A DNA stretch of 7,834 nt from Deltaproteobacteria bacterium (lineage in GTDB: Bacteria > Desulfobacterota > GWC2-55-46), in contig JACRNN010000262.1 of assembly GCA_016234955.1 (NCBI GenBank), forward strand, positions 1 through 7,834. Direction: 5' to 3'. A program made the translations under genes and the position numbers. This document shows, one piece after another, positions 1-6,273 of this stretch (position 1 is the stretch's first letter; the number at the start of each line of letters is the position of its first letter). The notes under the pieces are model-generated. The model had not been told where the DNA came from. It saw only the letters and a list, made by a program, of their open reading frames with translations, and did not search any database.

Positions 1-807
1 ATGATGGTCGAGGAGCCCGAGAAGGCCGTCTTCGGGCTCAAGGCCCTCATGAAGGCCACAGGGGCGTCAAAAGGGCTCATTGGCGTGGAGGAGAACAAGC
101 CCGATGCCATCGAGGCCGTGAAAAAGGCCATAGGCGGCTCTACGGAGATAACCGTCGTGGTGCTCGAGGCCAAGTACCCCCAGGGCGCCGAGAAGATGCT
201 CATAAAGGCCGCCCTTGGAAGGAAGGTCCCTGCCGGCAAGCTCCCGCTCGACGTCGGGGTCGTCGTAAACAACGTCGGCACGGCCGTGGCGATCCGCGAT
301 GCGCTTGTACTTAAAAAGCCGCTCATAGAGAGGGTCGTCACTATTAGCGGCAACGCCGTGGCCAACCCCGGCAACCTGCGGCTTCGCGTAGGCACGAGCT
401 TCGAAGAGGCGCTCTCGCAGCGCGGCGGTATAAAAAAAGACGCCGAGGTGGAGGTCTTGAACGGCGGGCCGATGATGGGTGTGGCGCAGTCCACGCTCGA
501 CGTGCCCGTCCTGAAGGGCACCTCCGGGATAACGGCGCTCTCGGCCGGCCTCATAAAGCCGCTCAAGTACGGGCCGTGCATAAGGTGCGCAAGGTGCGTG
601 GAGGCCTGCCCAATGGGGCTAATGCCCTACAGGCTCGGCGACTACGGCAGGGCTCATATGATAGAGGATTTCAAGGGGTGGGGCGGAATAAGCTGTATAG
701 AGTGCGGGTGTTGCTCTTACGTATGCCCCGCGAAGAGGCCGCTTCTGCAGTGGATAAGGACGGCAAAGCTCAAATCGAGGGCCAAGCCCGCCCCCACCGT
801 AAAGTAG
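1..807 (+). CDS. rnfC: RnfC, electron transport complex subunit C (5'-truncated by window edge)
   Basis: RnfC is the peripheral subunit of the Rnf complex that exchanges electrons with NAD(H) on the cytoplasmic face. The 268 visible residues are the C-terminal part of a protein usually near 440 residues, so about 170 N-terminal residues, including the glycine-rich FMN/NADH-binding start, lie outside the window. The ATG at base 1 is probably an internal Met, because the reading starts inside the conserved MVExPE segment. Residues 1-110 belong to the Complex I 51-kDa-like fold, with the family motif KYPQGAEKMLI at 58-68. Residues about 111-160 resemble an SLBB domain. Two ferredoxin-type [4Fe-4S] motifs follow: C193/C196/C199/C203-P and C232/C235/C238/C242-P. 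The usual long Ala/Lys-rich C-terminal extension of enterobacterial RnfC is absent. It heads the visible rnfCDGEAB operon. Identity is secure. Confidence 0.95.
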   Translation: MMVEEPEKAVFGLKALMKATGASKGLIGVEENKPDAIEAVKKAIGGSTEITVVVLEAKYPQGAEKMLIKAALGRKVPAGKLPLDVGVVVNNVGTAVAIRDALVLKKPLIERVVTISGNAVANPGNLRLRVGTSFEEALSQRGGIKKDAEVEVLNGGPMMGVAQSTLDVPVLKGTSGITALSAGLIKPLKYGPCIRCARCVEACPMGLMPYRLGDYGRAHMIEDFKGWGGISCIECGCCSYVCPAKRPLLQWIRTAKLKSRAKPAPTVK

Positions 808-814
808 TCGTCGG

Positions 815-900
815 GCCGCTGTATTTGCGGCAAGCTTTGCACGCCGTAAACGCAAGTTCCTTCGGATACCCCTTCGCCGTCTCCGGGGTAGTTTGTCCGG
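815..900 (+). other. Intercistronic RNA hairpins between rnfC and rnfD
   Basis: The 134-base gap between rnfC and rnfD is the only sizeable gap in the operon and contains two inverted repeats. A 5-bp stem pairs GCCGC at 815-819 with GCGGC at 827-831. A stronger stem pairs TACCCC at 867-872 with GGGGTA at 885-890 (12-base loop), and CGGA at 863-866 can pair with TCCG at 896-899 across a 5-base bulge. No T-tract follows, so a terminator is unlikely. An mRNA-processing or stability element is possible, but this is inference from sequence symmetry only. Confidence 0.35.
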
Positions 901-941
901 GGCGATGGTTCTGTAGACATCTCGCAAGCGGGAAAGAGGCT

Positions 942-1946
942 ATGGATAAGAACACGCAGGGAGCAACAGGGGCCGGGCCGGATACGGGCAAGAAGTTCAT
1001 CGTCTCCTCGTCCCCGCACTTCCTGACCAGGGACAGCATACCGGGGATAATGCACTCGGTGGTGCTGGCGATGGTGCCGGCCCTGGCCGCGTCCGTCTAT
1101 TTTTTCGGCCTTAGGGCGCTGCTGGCCGTGGCCGTATGCGTGGGCGCCTCGCTCCTCACGGAATACGCGATGGAGAAGATACGCAACAAGCCGCTTACGC
1201 TCCATGACGGGAGCGCCATAATAACCGGCGTGCTCCTGGCCTTCACGTTGCCGCCTAAGTTCCCCATCTTCGGCTTCATCCTCGGTTCCGCCTTCGCCGT
1301 AGGCGTAGGCAAACAGCTCTTCGGCGGCCTGGGCTTCAACATATTCAACCCCGCCCTTTTGGGCAGGGCGTTCCTCATGGCCACATACCCGGTGCTCACT
1401 ACCACGTGGGTCGAGCCGAGGACGGTAGAGAGGGCGGTGGACGCCGTCTCCGCCGCCACACCGCTGGCCATGATGAAGTTCGAGGGCAAGCTTACTCCGC
1501 TGATGGACCTCTTCCTCGGCAACGTCGCCGGCTCCATGGGCGAGACCTCGGCGCTGGCCATACTCATAGGCGGGCTGTACCTCCGCTACAAAGGCTACAT
1601 AAACTGGAAGCTCCCGCTCGGGTACCTCGGCTCCATGGCCTTCTTCGGCGGCATATTCTGGCTCTCGAACCCGGCCAAGTACCCCAGCCCGCTCTTCCAT
1701 CTCATGGCCGGGGGGGCGATGCTCGGGGCATGGTTCATGGTCACGGATATGGTCACATCCCCCGTCACTCCGCTTGGACAGTGGATATTCGTCGTATGCG
1801 CGGGGCTTCTCGCCGTGGTGATAAGGCTCTTCGGGGGGCTTCCCGAGGGCGTGATGTATTCGATACTCTTCATGAACGCGTTCGTGCCGCTCCTGAATAA
1901 GCACACCCGGCCCAGGGTGTTCGGCGAGGGAGCGAAGGCGGACTGA
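942..1946 (+). CDS. rnfD: RnfD, membrane subunit with predicted covalent FMN
   Basis: RnfD is an integral membrane subunit of the Rnf complex (NqrB/RnfD family) that carries flavin in the ion-translocating core. The 334-residue product matches the family's usual length. Hydrophobic segments fill most of the chain from about residue 35. The predicted flavinylation site is D167-A-V-S-A-A-T173, matching the ApbE target pattern Dxx(S/T)xAT; Thr173 would hold FMN by a phosphoester bond. Other family signatures are GETSALAILIGG at 200-211 and TDMVTSPVTPLG at 268-279. The ATG at 942 was chosen because AGAGG sits at 935-939 just upstream. The frame stays open back to 576, but that part overlaps rnfC out of frame and does not read like protein. 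The SAAT form, where SGAT is more common, is the only notable variation. Confidence 0.95.
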   Translation: MDKNTQGATGAGPDTGKKFIVSSSPHFLTRDSIPGIMHSVVLAMVPALAASVYFFGLRALLAVAVCVGASLLTEYAMEKIRNKPLTLHDGSAIITGVLLAFTLPPKFPIFGFILGSAFAVGVGKQLFGGLGFNIFNPALLGRAFLMATYPVLTTTWVEPRTVERAVDAVSAATPLAMMKFEGKLTPLMDLFLGNVAGSMGETSALAILIGGLYLRYKGYINWKLPLGYLGSMAFFGGIFWLSNPAKYPSPLFHLMAGGAMLGAWFMVTDMVTSPVTPLGQWIFVVCAGLLAVVIRLFGGLPEGVMYSILFMNAFVPLLNKHTRPRVFGEGAKAD

Positions 1947-1985
1947 TTTTTGCAGGCTCAGGCTATCCCGGAGGATTCAAGGGCT

Positions 1986-2636
1986 TTGAATAAAATATTG
2001 AAAATGTTTCTCAACCTGACTATCGTGGGCGCTCTCTCCGGAGTAATACTGGCCTACGTCTACAGTTTCGCCAATCCGCTTATCCTGGCAAACAAGGAAA
2101 AGGAGCTGAAGGAGGCGATATTCTTAGTGCTTCCCGAGGCCAGGGACTTCAAGGTGCTTGAAAAGACCGTGGGCCAGGAAAAGATCGTCGTCTACAAAGG
2201 GATAGACGCAAGCGGACAGCCCGTCGGGTTGGCCTTCAAGGCAGACGGGGGCGGGTTCCAGGGCAATATCGGCATAATGGTCGGCCTCAACCTCGATTAC
2301 TTGAGGCTCAAGGGCATAAAGATACTCGATCAGGTGGAAACCCCGGGCCTCGGCAACAGGATCGGCGAGCCGGACTTCGAGAACCAGTTCAAGGGCGTTG
2401 AAATAACCCCGAAAGTGGAGTATATAAAGAACCGCAAGCCGGAGAAGCCCAACCAGATACAGTCCATAACGGGCGCGACTATTTCATCCGACGCGGTCGT
2501 CAAGAACATAAATAACGCGATACAGAAGGTGCTCAAGGCCTTCCCCAGGGAAGAGGTCATGAAGGCCGGGGCCGGTGCGGCGGAAAAAGAAGATGGAAAA
2601 GGGGCAAACCACCCCGCCCCGGCCGTGGTGAAGTAG
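1986..2636 (+). CDS. rnfG: RnfG, membrane-anchored flavoprotein subunit
   Basis: RnfG (NqrC-like FMN-binding domain) is anchored by one N-terminal helix and carries covalent FMN facing the outside of the cytoplasmic membrane. Numbering from the TTG at 1986 (216 residues), the helix spans about 8-29, the ETPGLG motif is at 118-123, and the flavinylation motif TGAT is at 162-165 with Thr165 as acceptor. The Asp normally six residues before the acceptor Thr is Gln here. The tail after about residue 190 is rich in Ala, Gly and Lys and looks disordered. Start choice: GGAGGA at 1970-1975 lies 10 bases before TTG 1986, giving a natural MNKILKM start. An in-frame TTG at 1950 would add 12 residues, but these have weaker GC at third positions and only a poor GAAGG site. 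The gene lies between rnfD and rnfE, as expected. Confidence 0.93.
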   Translation: MNKILKMFLNLTIVGALSGVILAYVYSFANPLILANKEKELKEAIFLVLPEARDFKVLEKTVGQEKIVVYKGIDASGQPVGLAFKADGGGFQGNIGIMVGLNLDYLRLKGIKILDQVETPGLGNRIGEPDFENQFKGVEITPKVEYIKNRKPEKPNQIQSITGATISSDAVVKNINNAIQKVLKAFPREEVMKAGAGAAEKEDGKGANHPAPAVVK

Positions 2637-2668
2637 GGGTATCGGCGTCTGTTTCAAGGAGTCTTGAT

Positions 2669-3298
2669 ATGGCGGACGGAACACATTCGCTCTGGTACGA
2701 GTTTAAAAAGGGGCTCTGGCAGGACATACCTCCGTTCAGGCTGGTGCTCGGGACATGCCCGACCCTTGCCGTCACGAACTCGGTGATAAACGGGGTATCG
2801 ATGGGGCTTGCCACGCTCTTTGTCCTGCTCGGCTCCAATATCATCATCTCGGCCGTCAGGCGCTACGTCGCCCCGCAGGTGAGGATAGCGGCGTATGTCG
2901 TCATCATCGCGCTACTCGTCACGGTCGCCGACATGTTCCTCGCCGCGAAGTTCCCGGCGATATCGAAGGCGCTCGGCCCCTACGTCCCGTTGATCGTCGT
3001 CAACTGCATAATACTCGGGAGGGCCGAGGCCTTCGCCCAGAAAAACCCCGTCCTGCCGTCGATCATGGACGCCATCGGCATAGGGATAGGATTTACCTTG
3101 AGCCTCGCCACTATGGGGTCCATAAGGGAGCTTCTCGGCTTCGGGAGCCTTCTGAAGTTCAGGATATTGCCGGGCGCGTGGTTCGAGCCCTGGATAGTCA
3201 TGATACTTCCCGCGGGCGCGTTCCTCGTCTTCGGCAGCTTGATCGCCCTTGTCAACTACATTTCCGCCAAGAAGGCCGCCGGGACACAGACGCGTTAG
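2669..3298 (+). CDS. rnfE: RnfE, integral membrane subunit
   Basis: RnfE is a small polytopic membrane protein that pairs with its homologue RnfA to form the membrane-embedded electron path. The product is 209 residues, the normal family length, and almost wholly hydrophobic after residue 22. The two family cysteines are visible: C30 in LGTCPTLAVTNS and C113 in VVNCIILGRAEAFA. With the matching pair in RnfA they are known in Rnf/Nqr structures to bind an Fe-S cluster inside the membrane. The motif SIRELLGFGS at 151-160 and a C-terminal hydrophobic segment at about 175-198 also fit. ATG 2669 has AAGGAG at 2656-2661 with a 7-base spacer. The stop codon overlaps the AGGAG that precedes rnfA, which suggests translational coupling. 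Confidence 0.95.
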   Translation: MADGTHSLWYEFKKGLWQDIPPFRLVLGTCPTLAVTNSVINGVSMGLATLFVLLGSNIIISAVRRYVAPQVRIAAYVVIIALLVTVADMFLAAKFPAISKALGPYVPLIVVNCIILGRAEAFAQKNPVLPSIMDAIGIGIGFTLSLATMGSIRELLGFGSLLKFRILPGAWFEPWIVMILPAGAFLVFGSLIALVNYISAKKAAGTQTR

Positions 3299-3310
3299 GA
3301 GATAGTGACA

Positions 3311-3889
3311 TTGAAGCTCATACTGATATTCATATCCGCATCGCTCATAAACAACTTCGTCCTTACCTACTTCCTGGGGATATGCCCGTTCGTGGGGGTC
3401 TCCAACAAGACTGAGAACGCCCTGAACATGGGCCTTGCCACCACATTCGTCATGACGCTTACCGCGGCCGTGACGTGGCCCATCTACAACTACATCCTCA
3501 TAAAGTTCAACGTCCCGTTCCTCGAATACGTTGCGTTCATCATCGCCATAGCGGCCCTCGTTCAACTTGTGGAGATGTACCTTCGCAAATCGAGCCCCGC
3601 GATATACAGGGCGCTCGGCATCTACCTGCCGCTCATCACCACCAACTGCGCCGTCCTGGGGCTTGCCCTTTTCATGGTCCTGAGGGAATACAATTACGTG
3701 GAATCGATCATCTTCGGGTTTGCAACCGGCGTGGGCTTCACGCTCGCCATACTGATGATGTCCGGGATAAGGGAGGAGCTTGAGTTCGCGGACATACCCA
3801 AGCCTTTCCAGGGGATATCCATAACTTTAATAATAGCCGGCATGATGGCCCTCGCGTTCATGGGCTTTGCCGGGCTTATAAGGGGGTAA
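3311..3889 (+). CDS. rnfA: RnfA, integral membrane subunit
   Basis: RnfA is the homologous partner of RnfE. Together they form an inverted pair of six-helix proteins holding an intramembrane Fe-S centre. From TTG 3311 the product is 192 residues, close to the 193 of E. coli RsxA. Family signatures are NNFVLTYFLGICPFVGVS near the N-terminus (C25), LPLITTNCAVLG (C113), and the C-terminal AFMGFAGLI. Start choice: AGGAG at 3297-3301 lies 9 bases before TTG 3311 but only 3 bases before the in-frame GTG at 3305, so TTG 3311 is preferred; GTG 3305 would add just two residues (Met-Thr). The AGGAG overlaps the rnfE stop codon, so ribosomes ending rnfE could reinitiate here. Function is assigned with high confidence; only the exact start is uncertain. 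Confidence 0.94.
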   Translation: MKLILIFISASLINNFVLTYFLGICPFVGVSNKTENALNMGLATTFVMTLTAAVTWPIYNYILIKFNVPFLEYVAFIIAIAALVQLVEMYLRKSSPAIYRALGIYLPLITTNCAVLGLALFMVLREYNYVESIIFGFATGVGFTLAILMMSGIREELEFADIPKPFQGISITLIIAGMMALAFMGFAGLIRG

Positions 3890-3910
3890 GGAGGCGCTGA
3901 GCGCCCCTCC
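3890..3910 (+). promoter_or_regulatory. Structured ribosome-binding region of rnfB
   Basis: A strong Shine-Dalgarno sequence, AAGGAGG at 3888-3894, overlaps the rnfA stop but lies 17 bases before the rnfB GTG, which is too far for normal use. Between them GGCGC (3893-3897) can pair with GCGCC (3901-3905) around a TGA loop. If this short hairpin forms, AAGGA (3888-3892) stays free and is effectively six unpaired bases from GTG 3912, a good distance. A longer alternative also pairs GGA (3890-3892) with TCC (3908-3910) across a CC bulge and would hide the site. The pairing is seen in the sequence; its regulatory role is inference. Confidence 0.4.
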
Positions 3911-3911
3911 G

Positions 3912-4769
3912 GTGATTATGATATCGAGCAATGTCATTATATCGGCTGTCAGCATGGGCGGGATAGGGGCGGCCCTCGCGCTCTTCCTCGCCTTCGCGGA
4001 TGAAAAGCTCAAGGTCGAGGAAGACCCGCGTGTGGAGGCCCTGGCCGGGATACTCCCTGGCAGCAACTGCGGCGGCTGCGGATACCCCGGTTGCAGGATG
4101 CTCGCGGAGAAGCTGATAGCGGGCACGGCCTTGCCAAACGCGTGCGTGGCCGGTGGAAAGGACACGGCATTGAAGCTCGCCGAGATACTCGGCGTGGACG
4201 CCGGGGAGCACAAGAGGATGATAGCCGTGGTGCTGTGCAATGGGGGGGACGCCGAGGCCGAAAGAAGGGCGAGCTACAGGGGCGAGATGACGTGCACCGC
4301 CGCACACATAACCGGCGGGGACAAGAGCTGCGCCTACGGGTGCCTCGGCTACGGCGAGTGCGTGGAGGCGTGCAGGTTCGACGCCATGGCGATGAACGAC
4401 AACGGCCTTCCGGTAGTCTTCCACGACAAATGCGTCGGGTGCGGCGCCTGCGCCAGGGCGTGCCCGAGGGACATAATAGAGATGCACCCGGAGGACCACA
4501 AGCTCTTCGTCTACTGCAGGAGCAGGGACAAGGGCGCCTACGCAAAGAAGGTATGCAAGGTCTCCTGCATCGCCTGTTCGCTCTGCGTCAAGGACTGCGT
4601 CGTCCCCGGCGGCATAGTCATCAAGGACAACCTCGCCACGGTGAACTACTCGCTCGCTCCGCAGAACGACGAGTCGATAAAGAGGTGCCCGACCAGGTGC
4701 ATCCTCTTCGGCGTAGAGGAGTTGGCGACAAGGGACGCCTTTTACGCCTCCCGGAAAAATGCCATATAA
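3912..4769 (+). CDS. rnfB: RnfB, multi-cluster ferredoxin-type iron-sulfur subunit
   Basis: RnfB is the subunit thought to take electrons from reduced ferredoxin on the cytoplasmic side. The 285-residue product starts with one membrane helix (about 8-28). Next is the four-cysteine Fe-S domain typical of RnfB: C53, C56, C61 and C78 in NCGGCGYPGC...C. Ferredoxin-like motifs follow: C140/C144/C150/C154 (the CLGYGEC region), C174/C177/C180/C184-P, and C215/C219/C222/C225/C229, with further cysteines at C109, C128, C202, C259 and C263. It is much longer than the roughly 190-residue E. coli RsxB and matches the long, cluster-rich form of anaerobes. GTG 3912 is used here; ATG 3918 would give MISSNVI and is nearly as plausible. 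The Shine-Dalgarno sequence is unusually distant. This is the last gene of the operon. Confidence 0.95.
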   Translation: MIMISSNVIISAVSMGGIGAALALFLAFADEKLKVEEDPRVEALAGILPGSNCGGCGYPGCRMLAEKLIAGTALPNACVAGGKDTALKLAEILGVDAGEHKRMIAVVLCNGGDAEAERRASYRGEMTCTAAHITGGDKSCAYGCLGYGECVEACRFDAMAMNDNGLPVVFHDKCVGCGACARACPRDIIEMHPEDHKLFVYCRSRDKGAYAKKVCKVSCIACSLCVKDCVVPGGIVIKDNLATVNYSLAPQNDESIKRCPTRCILFGVEELATRDAFYASRKNAI

Positions 4770-4782
4770 TCCCGGCCTCCTG

Positions 4783-4821
4783 AAACCTTAGGGCTTTAGA
4801 CCCGTGGGGGTTTTATTTTTT
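4783..4821 (+). terminator. Probable intrinsic terminator after rnfB
   Basis: AAACCT at 4783-4788 can pair with GGGTTT at 4808-4813 (one T-G wobble), enclosing a short GGG/CCC stem (4791-4793 with 4801-4803). A T-rich tract, TTTTATTTTTT, runs through 4811-4821. It lies 13 bases after the rnfB stop, where the operon should end. The stem has internal loops, so strength is uncertain. Confidence 0.5.
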
Positions 4822-4848
4822 CAAACTTCTGAGGGCTTTGTGTTTTAA

Positions 4849-5024
4849 CAGGTTGCTGAAAAAGCCTCCAAAGTCGTCATTCTGAGGAACCGAAGGTGAC
4901 GAAGAATCTTGTAACTTCTTGATTTCATCGGCCTTGAGATTCTTCGCGGAGTTTATCCTGAGTGAAAGACGAGATTCTTCGCTACGCTCAGAATGACAGG
5001 CTAAGATAGTTTTTCAGCAACCTG
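4849..5024. repeat. MITE/REP-like palindromic element with terminal inverted repeats
   Basis: A 176-base non-coding element is bounded by perfect 14-base inverted repeats: CAGGTTGCTGAAAA at 4849-4862 and its complement at 5011-5024. TAA occurs directly outside both ends (4846-4848 and 5025-5027), consistent with a 3-base target duplication. Inside, GTCATTCTGAG (4875-4885) is the reverse complement of 4987-4997, and GAAGAATCT (4900-4908) complements both 4937-4945 and 4972-4980. A 12-base direct repeat, GAGATTCTTCGC, occurs at 4936-4947 and 4971-4982. No transposase is present. The core resembles, from memory, a dispersed repeat common in deltaproteobacterial and other environmental genomes. 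It could be a non-autonomous transposable element, a REP-type sequence, or act as a two-way terminator. Confidence 0.65.
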
Positions 5025-5027
5025 TAA

Positions 5028-5261
5028 GCGCCTGGAGGGTTTCATAGACCGTCACCTTGCCCGGCCCCTTCGGCCGAGTCCTTTGATAACCATAACTAAT
5101 CCTGGGTTAATAGTATTTTAATCTTTTCCTGTTACCATGAAAAACATATGGGGGCACGGCCCGCCCGGCATGATCGAGAGGCTACGGACGGCTTCAACCA
5201 TAATGGCCGCAAGCAAGGCGGTCCGGCGCTCAACGGGCCTGTGTACAGGGGGAAGGAAGAG
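5028..5261 (+). other. Non-coding region with promoter-like stretch and leader of the ccs operon
   Basis: No gene is supported here. A small hairpin, CGGCC (5062-5066) with GGCCG (5072-5076), has no T-tract. AT-rich DNA at 5082-5128 stands out from the GC-rich surroundings and is the likeliest promoter for the downstream operon, with TTGATA at 5083-5088 and -10-like TAGTAT (5111-5116) or TTTAAT (5117-5122), though no pair has ideal spacing. The last 110 bases are GC-rich, with a CCTGT-GT-ACAGG palindrome (5238-5249) just before the ribosome-binding site. An open frame runs from ATG 5148 but does not look coding. Confidence 0.35.
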
Positions 5262-5678
5262 ATGAAAGGTGTAATTGCGCGCCGCTCGACGATAGCCTTC
5301 ACATTGCTCGCGTTGTCCGTTTTTTTTCTCTTGACCTCGTGCAAGGGTTCCAAGACGGAGGTGAAGAACGCCGCCGGGCTCCGCGGGGGCGAGACCAGGC
5401 AGACGCTCTCGCCGATTGAGTTCACGGGGGCCACGGCTCATGCGTATGAGATAGCGAGAGAGATCCCCGAGGTGCTCGACAGCCTCCATTGCTACTGCGA
5501 ATGCAAGAAGAACTTCGGGCACAAGAGCCTTCTCACCTGCTACGTTGACGAGCACGCCAGGCACTGCGACGTCTGTCAGGACGAGGCGTTCATGGCGTAC
5601 GAGCTCCACAGGCAGGGGATGGACATAATCTCCATCCGTAAGGCGGTCGATGCGCGGTTTGCGAGCCTGAGCCACTAA
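5262..5678 (+). CDS. PCYCGC-family lipoprotein, cysteine-rich
   Basis: The product is a 138-residue predicted lipoprotein. Residues 1-26 form a signal peptide with Arg7-Arg8 and a hydrophobic core, ending in the lipobox L24-T-S-C27, so Cys27 would be lipidated and the protein tethered outside the cytoplasmic membrane. The domain at about 57-136 resembles the PCYCGC-motif family (PF13798): PEVLD (69-73), then C77-Y-C79-E-C81, FGHKSL with H87, C93, C102 and C105, and a C-terminal GMDIISIRKAVD segment. Six cysteines plus His87 suggest metal or redox chemistry, but the family's function is not established to my knowledge. ATG 5262 was chosen because GGAAGGA (5251-5257) precedes it and the signal peptide starts there; ATG 5148 in the same frame would bury the signal. 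It lies 15 bases before the TPR gene, in apparent operon with ccs genes. Confidence 0.8.
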   Translation: MKGVIARRSTIAFTLLALSVFFLLTSCKGSKTEVKNAAGLRGGETRQTLSPIEFTGATAHAYEIAREIPEVLDSLHCYCECKKNFGHKSLLTCYVDEHARHCDVCQDEAFMAYELHRQGMDIISIRKAVDARFASLSH

Positions 5679-5693
5679 AAAAAGGGGAATAGC

Positions 5694-6260
5694 GTGGGGA
5701 ACAAATCTTTGACCATAGTCGTTGTAGTCGCGGCTATTGTCATATTCGGCGTAGGCGGCTACTACGTCGGCTCAAGGTCGTCATCGAGACAGGCCGCGGG
5801 CCGTGGCGTTGCGAACGAGCCGCAGGCCTCGAACTTCAACGCGGTGACGGCGGACCTCAAGTCGAGGCTGGACGCGAACCCGAAGGACGTCGACCTCGTC
5901 ATGCGCCTTGCCGACGTCTATTTCGACGCCAAGCAGTTCACGGAGGCCGCCGAGTTCTACAAGAGGGCGCTCAGCCTCAGGCCGGACGACGCCGAGATAT
6001 ACAACAACCTCGGTCTCTCCATACACTACATGGGCAACTCCGTCGAAGGGCTCCGTTACGTTAACGACGGCGTCAAGAAGAACCCTTACCACCAGAGGAT
6101 ACTGCTCACCAAGGGGTTCATACTCGCCTATGGTCTCGGTGACATGGGGGCGGCGAAAGAGGCATGGGAGAAGGCCAGGGTCATAAACCCGGACAGCCAG
6201 ATAGGCAAGGCCGCCTCCGAGTTCCTCGCGCAGACAAACGCCCGGACAAATAGAAAGTAG
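5694..6260 (+). CDS. Membrane-anchored TPR-repeat protein
   Basis: The product is 188 residues with a single N-terminal membrane helix (about 6-26) followed by a polar linker. About three tetratricopeptide repeats follow, near 64-97, 98-131 and 132-165. The first is clearest, with the FTEAAEFYKRALSLRPDDAEIYNNLG signature read over its end and the next repeat's start. TPR domains bind peptides or proteins. In cytochrome c maturation System I, the TPR part of CcmI/NrfG holds apocytochromes, so a similar holding role beside ResB and CcsA is a reasonable inference, but no homology is claimed. The GTG at 5694 has AGGGGA at 5683-5688 with a 5-base spacer. It sits 15 bases after the lipoprotein gene and 13 bases before resB. 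The orientation (N-in, TPR outside) is the likely one but not shown. Confidence 0.8.
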   Translation: MGNKSLTIVVVVAAIVIFGVGGYYVGSRSSSRQAAGRGVANEPQASNFNAVTADLKSRLDANPKDVDLVMRLADVYFDAKQFTEAAEFYKRALSLRPDDAEIYNNLGLSIHYMGNSVEGLRYVNDGVKKNPYHQRILLTKGFILAYGLGDMGAAKEAWEKARVINPDSQIGKAASEFLAQTNARTNRK

Positions 6261-6273
6261 GTCGCAGGGGAAG

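Noticed and set aside
576..941. Open frame upstream of rnfD, overlapping rnfC
   Set aside because: It is out of frame with secure rnfC coding sequence, and the translation through the gap is not protein-like; ATG 942 with AGAGG is the natural start.
717..1904. Long minus-strand open frame opposite rnfD
   Set aside because: It lies fully opposite well-recognised rnfD; composition is rich in Arg, His, Glu and Gly as expected for an antisense shadow of GC-rich coding DNA.
4009..4545. Minus-strand Arg/Cys/Ser/Pro-rich open frame opposite rnfB
   Set aside because: It is an antisense shadow of the cysteine-rich rnfB with low-complexity composition and no recognisable domain.
4875..4997. Possible CRISPR array from repeated AGATTCTTC units
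   Set aside because: Units are few, in both orientations, unevenly spaced and degenerate, with no regular spacers or cas genes.
5062..5076. CGGCC/GGCCG hairpin as a terminator
   Set aside because: The stem is only five base pairs and no T-tract follows.
5148..5261. Upstream ATG extending the PCYCGC lipoprotein by 38 residues
   Set aside because: The extension is Arg/Gly-rich with no family resemblance, has no good ribosome-binding site, and would place the lipoprotein signal peptide internally.
5567..5578. Heme-binding CXXCH motif in the PCYCGC lipoprotein
   Set aside because: The C102-D-V-C105 pair is followed by Gln, not His; no CXXCH occurs in the protein.
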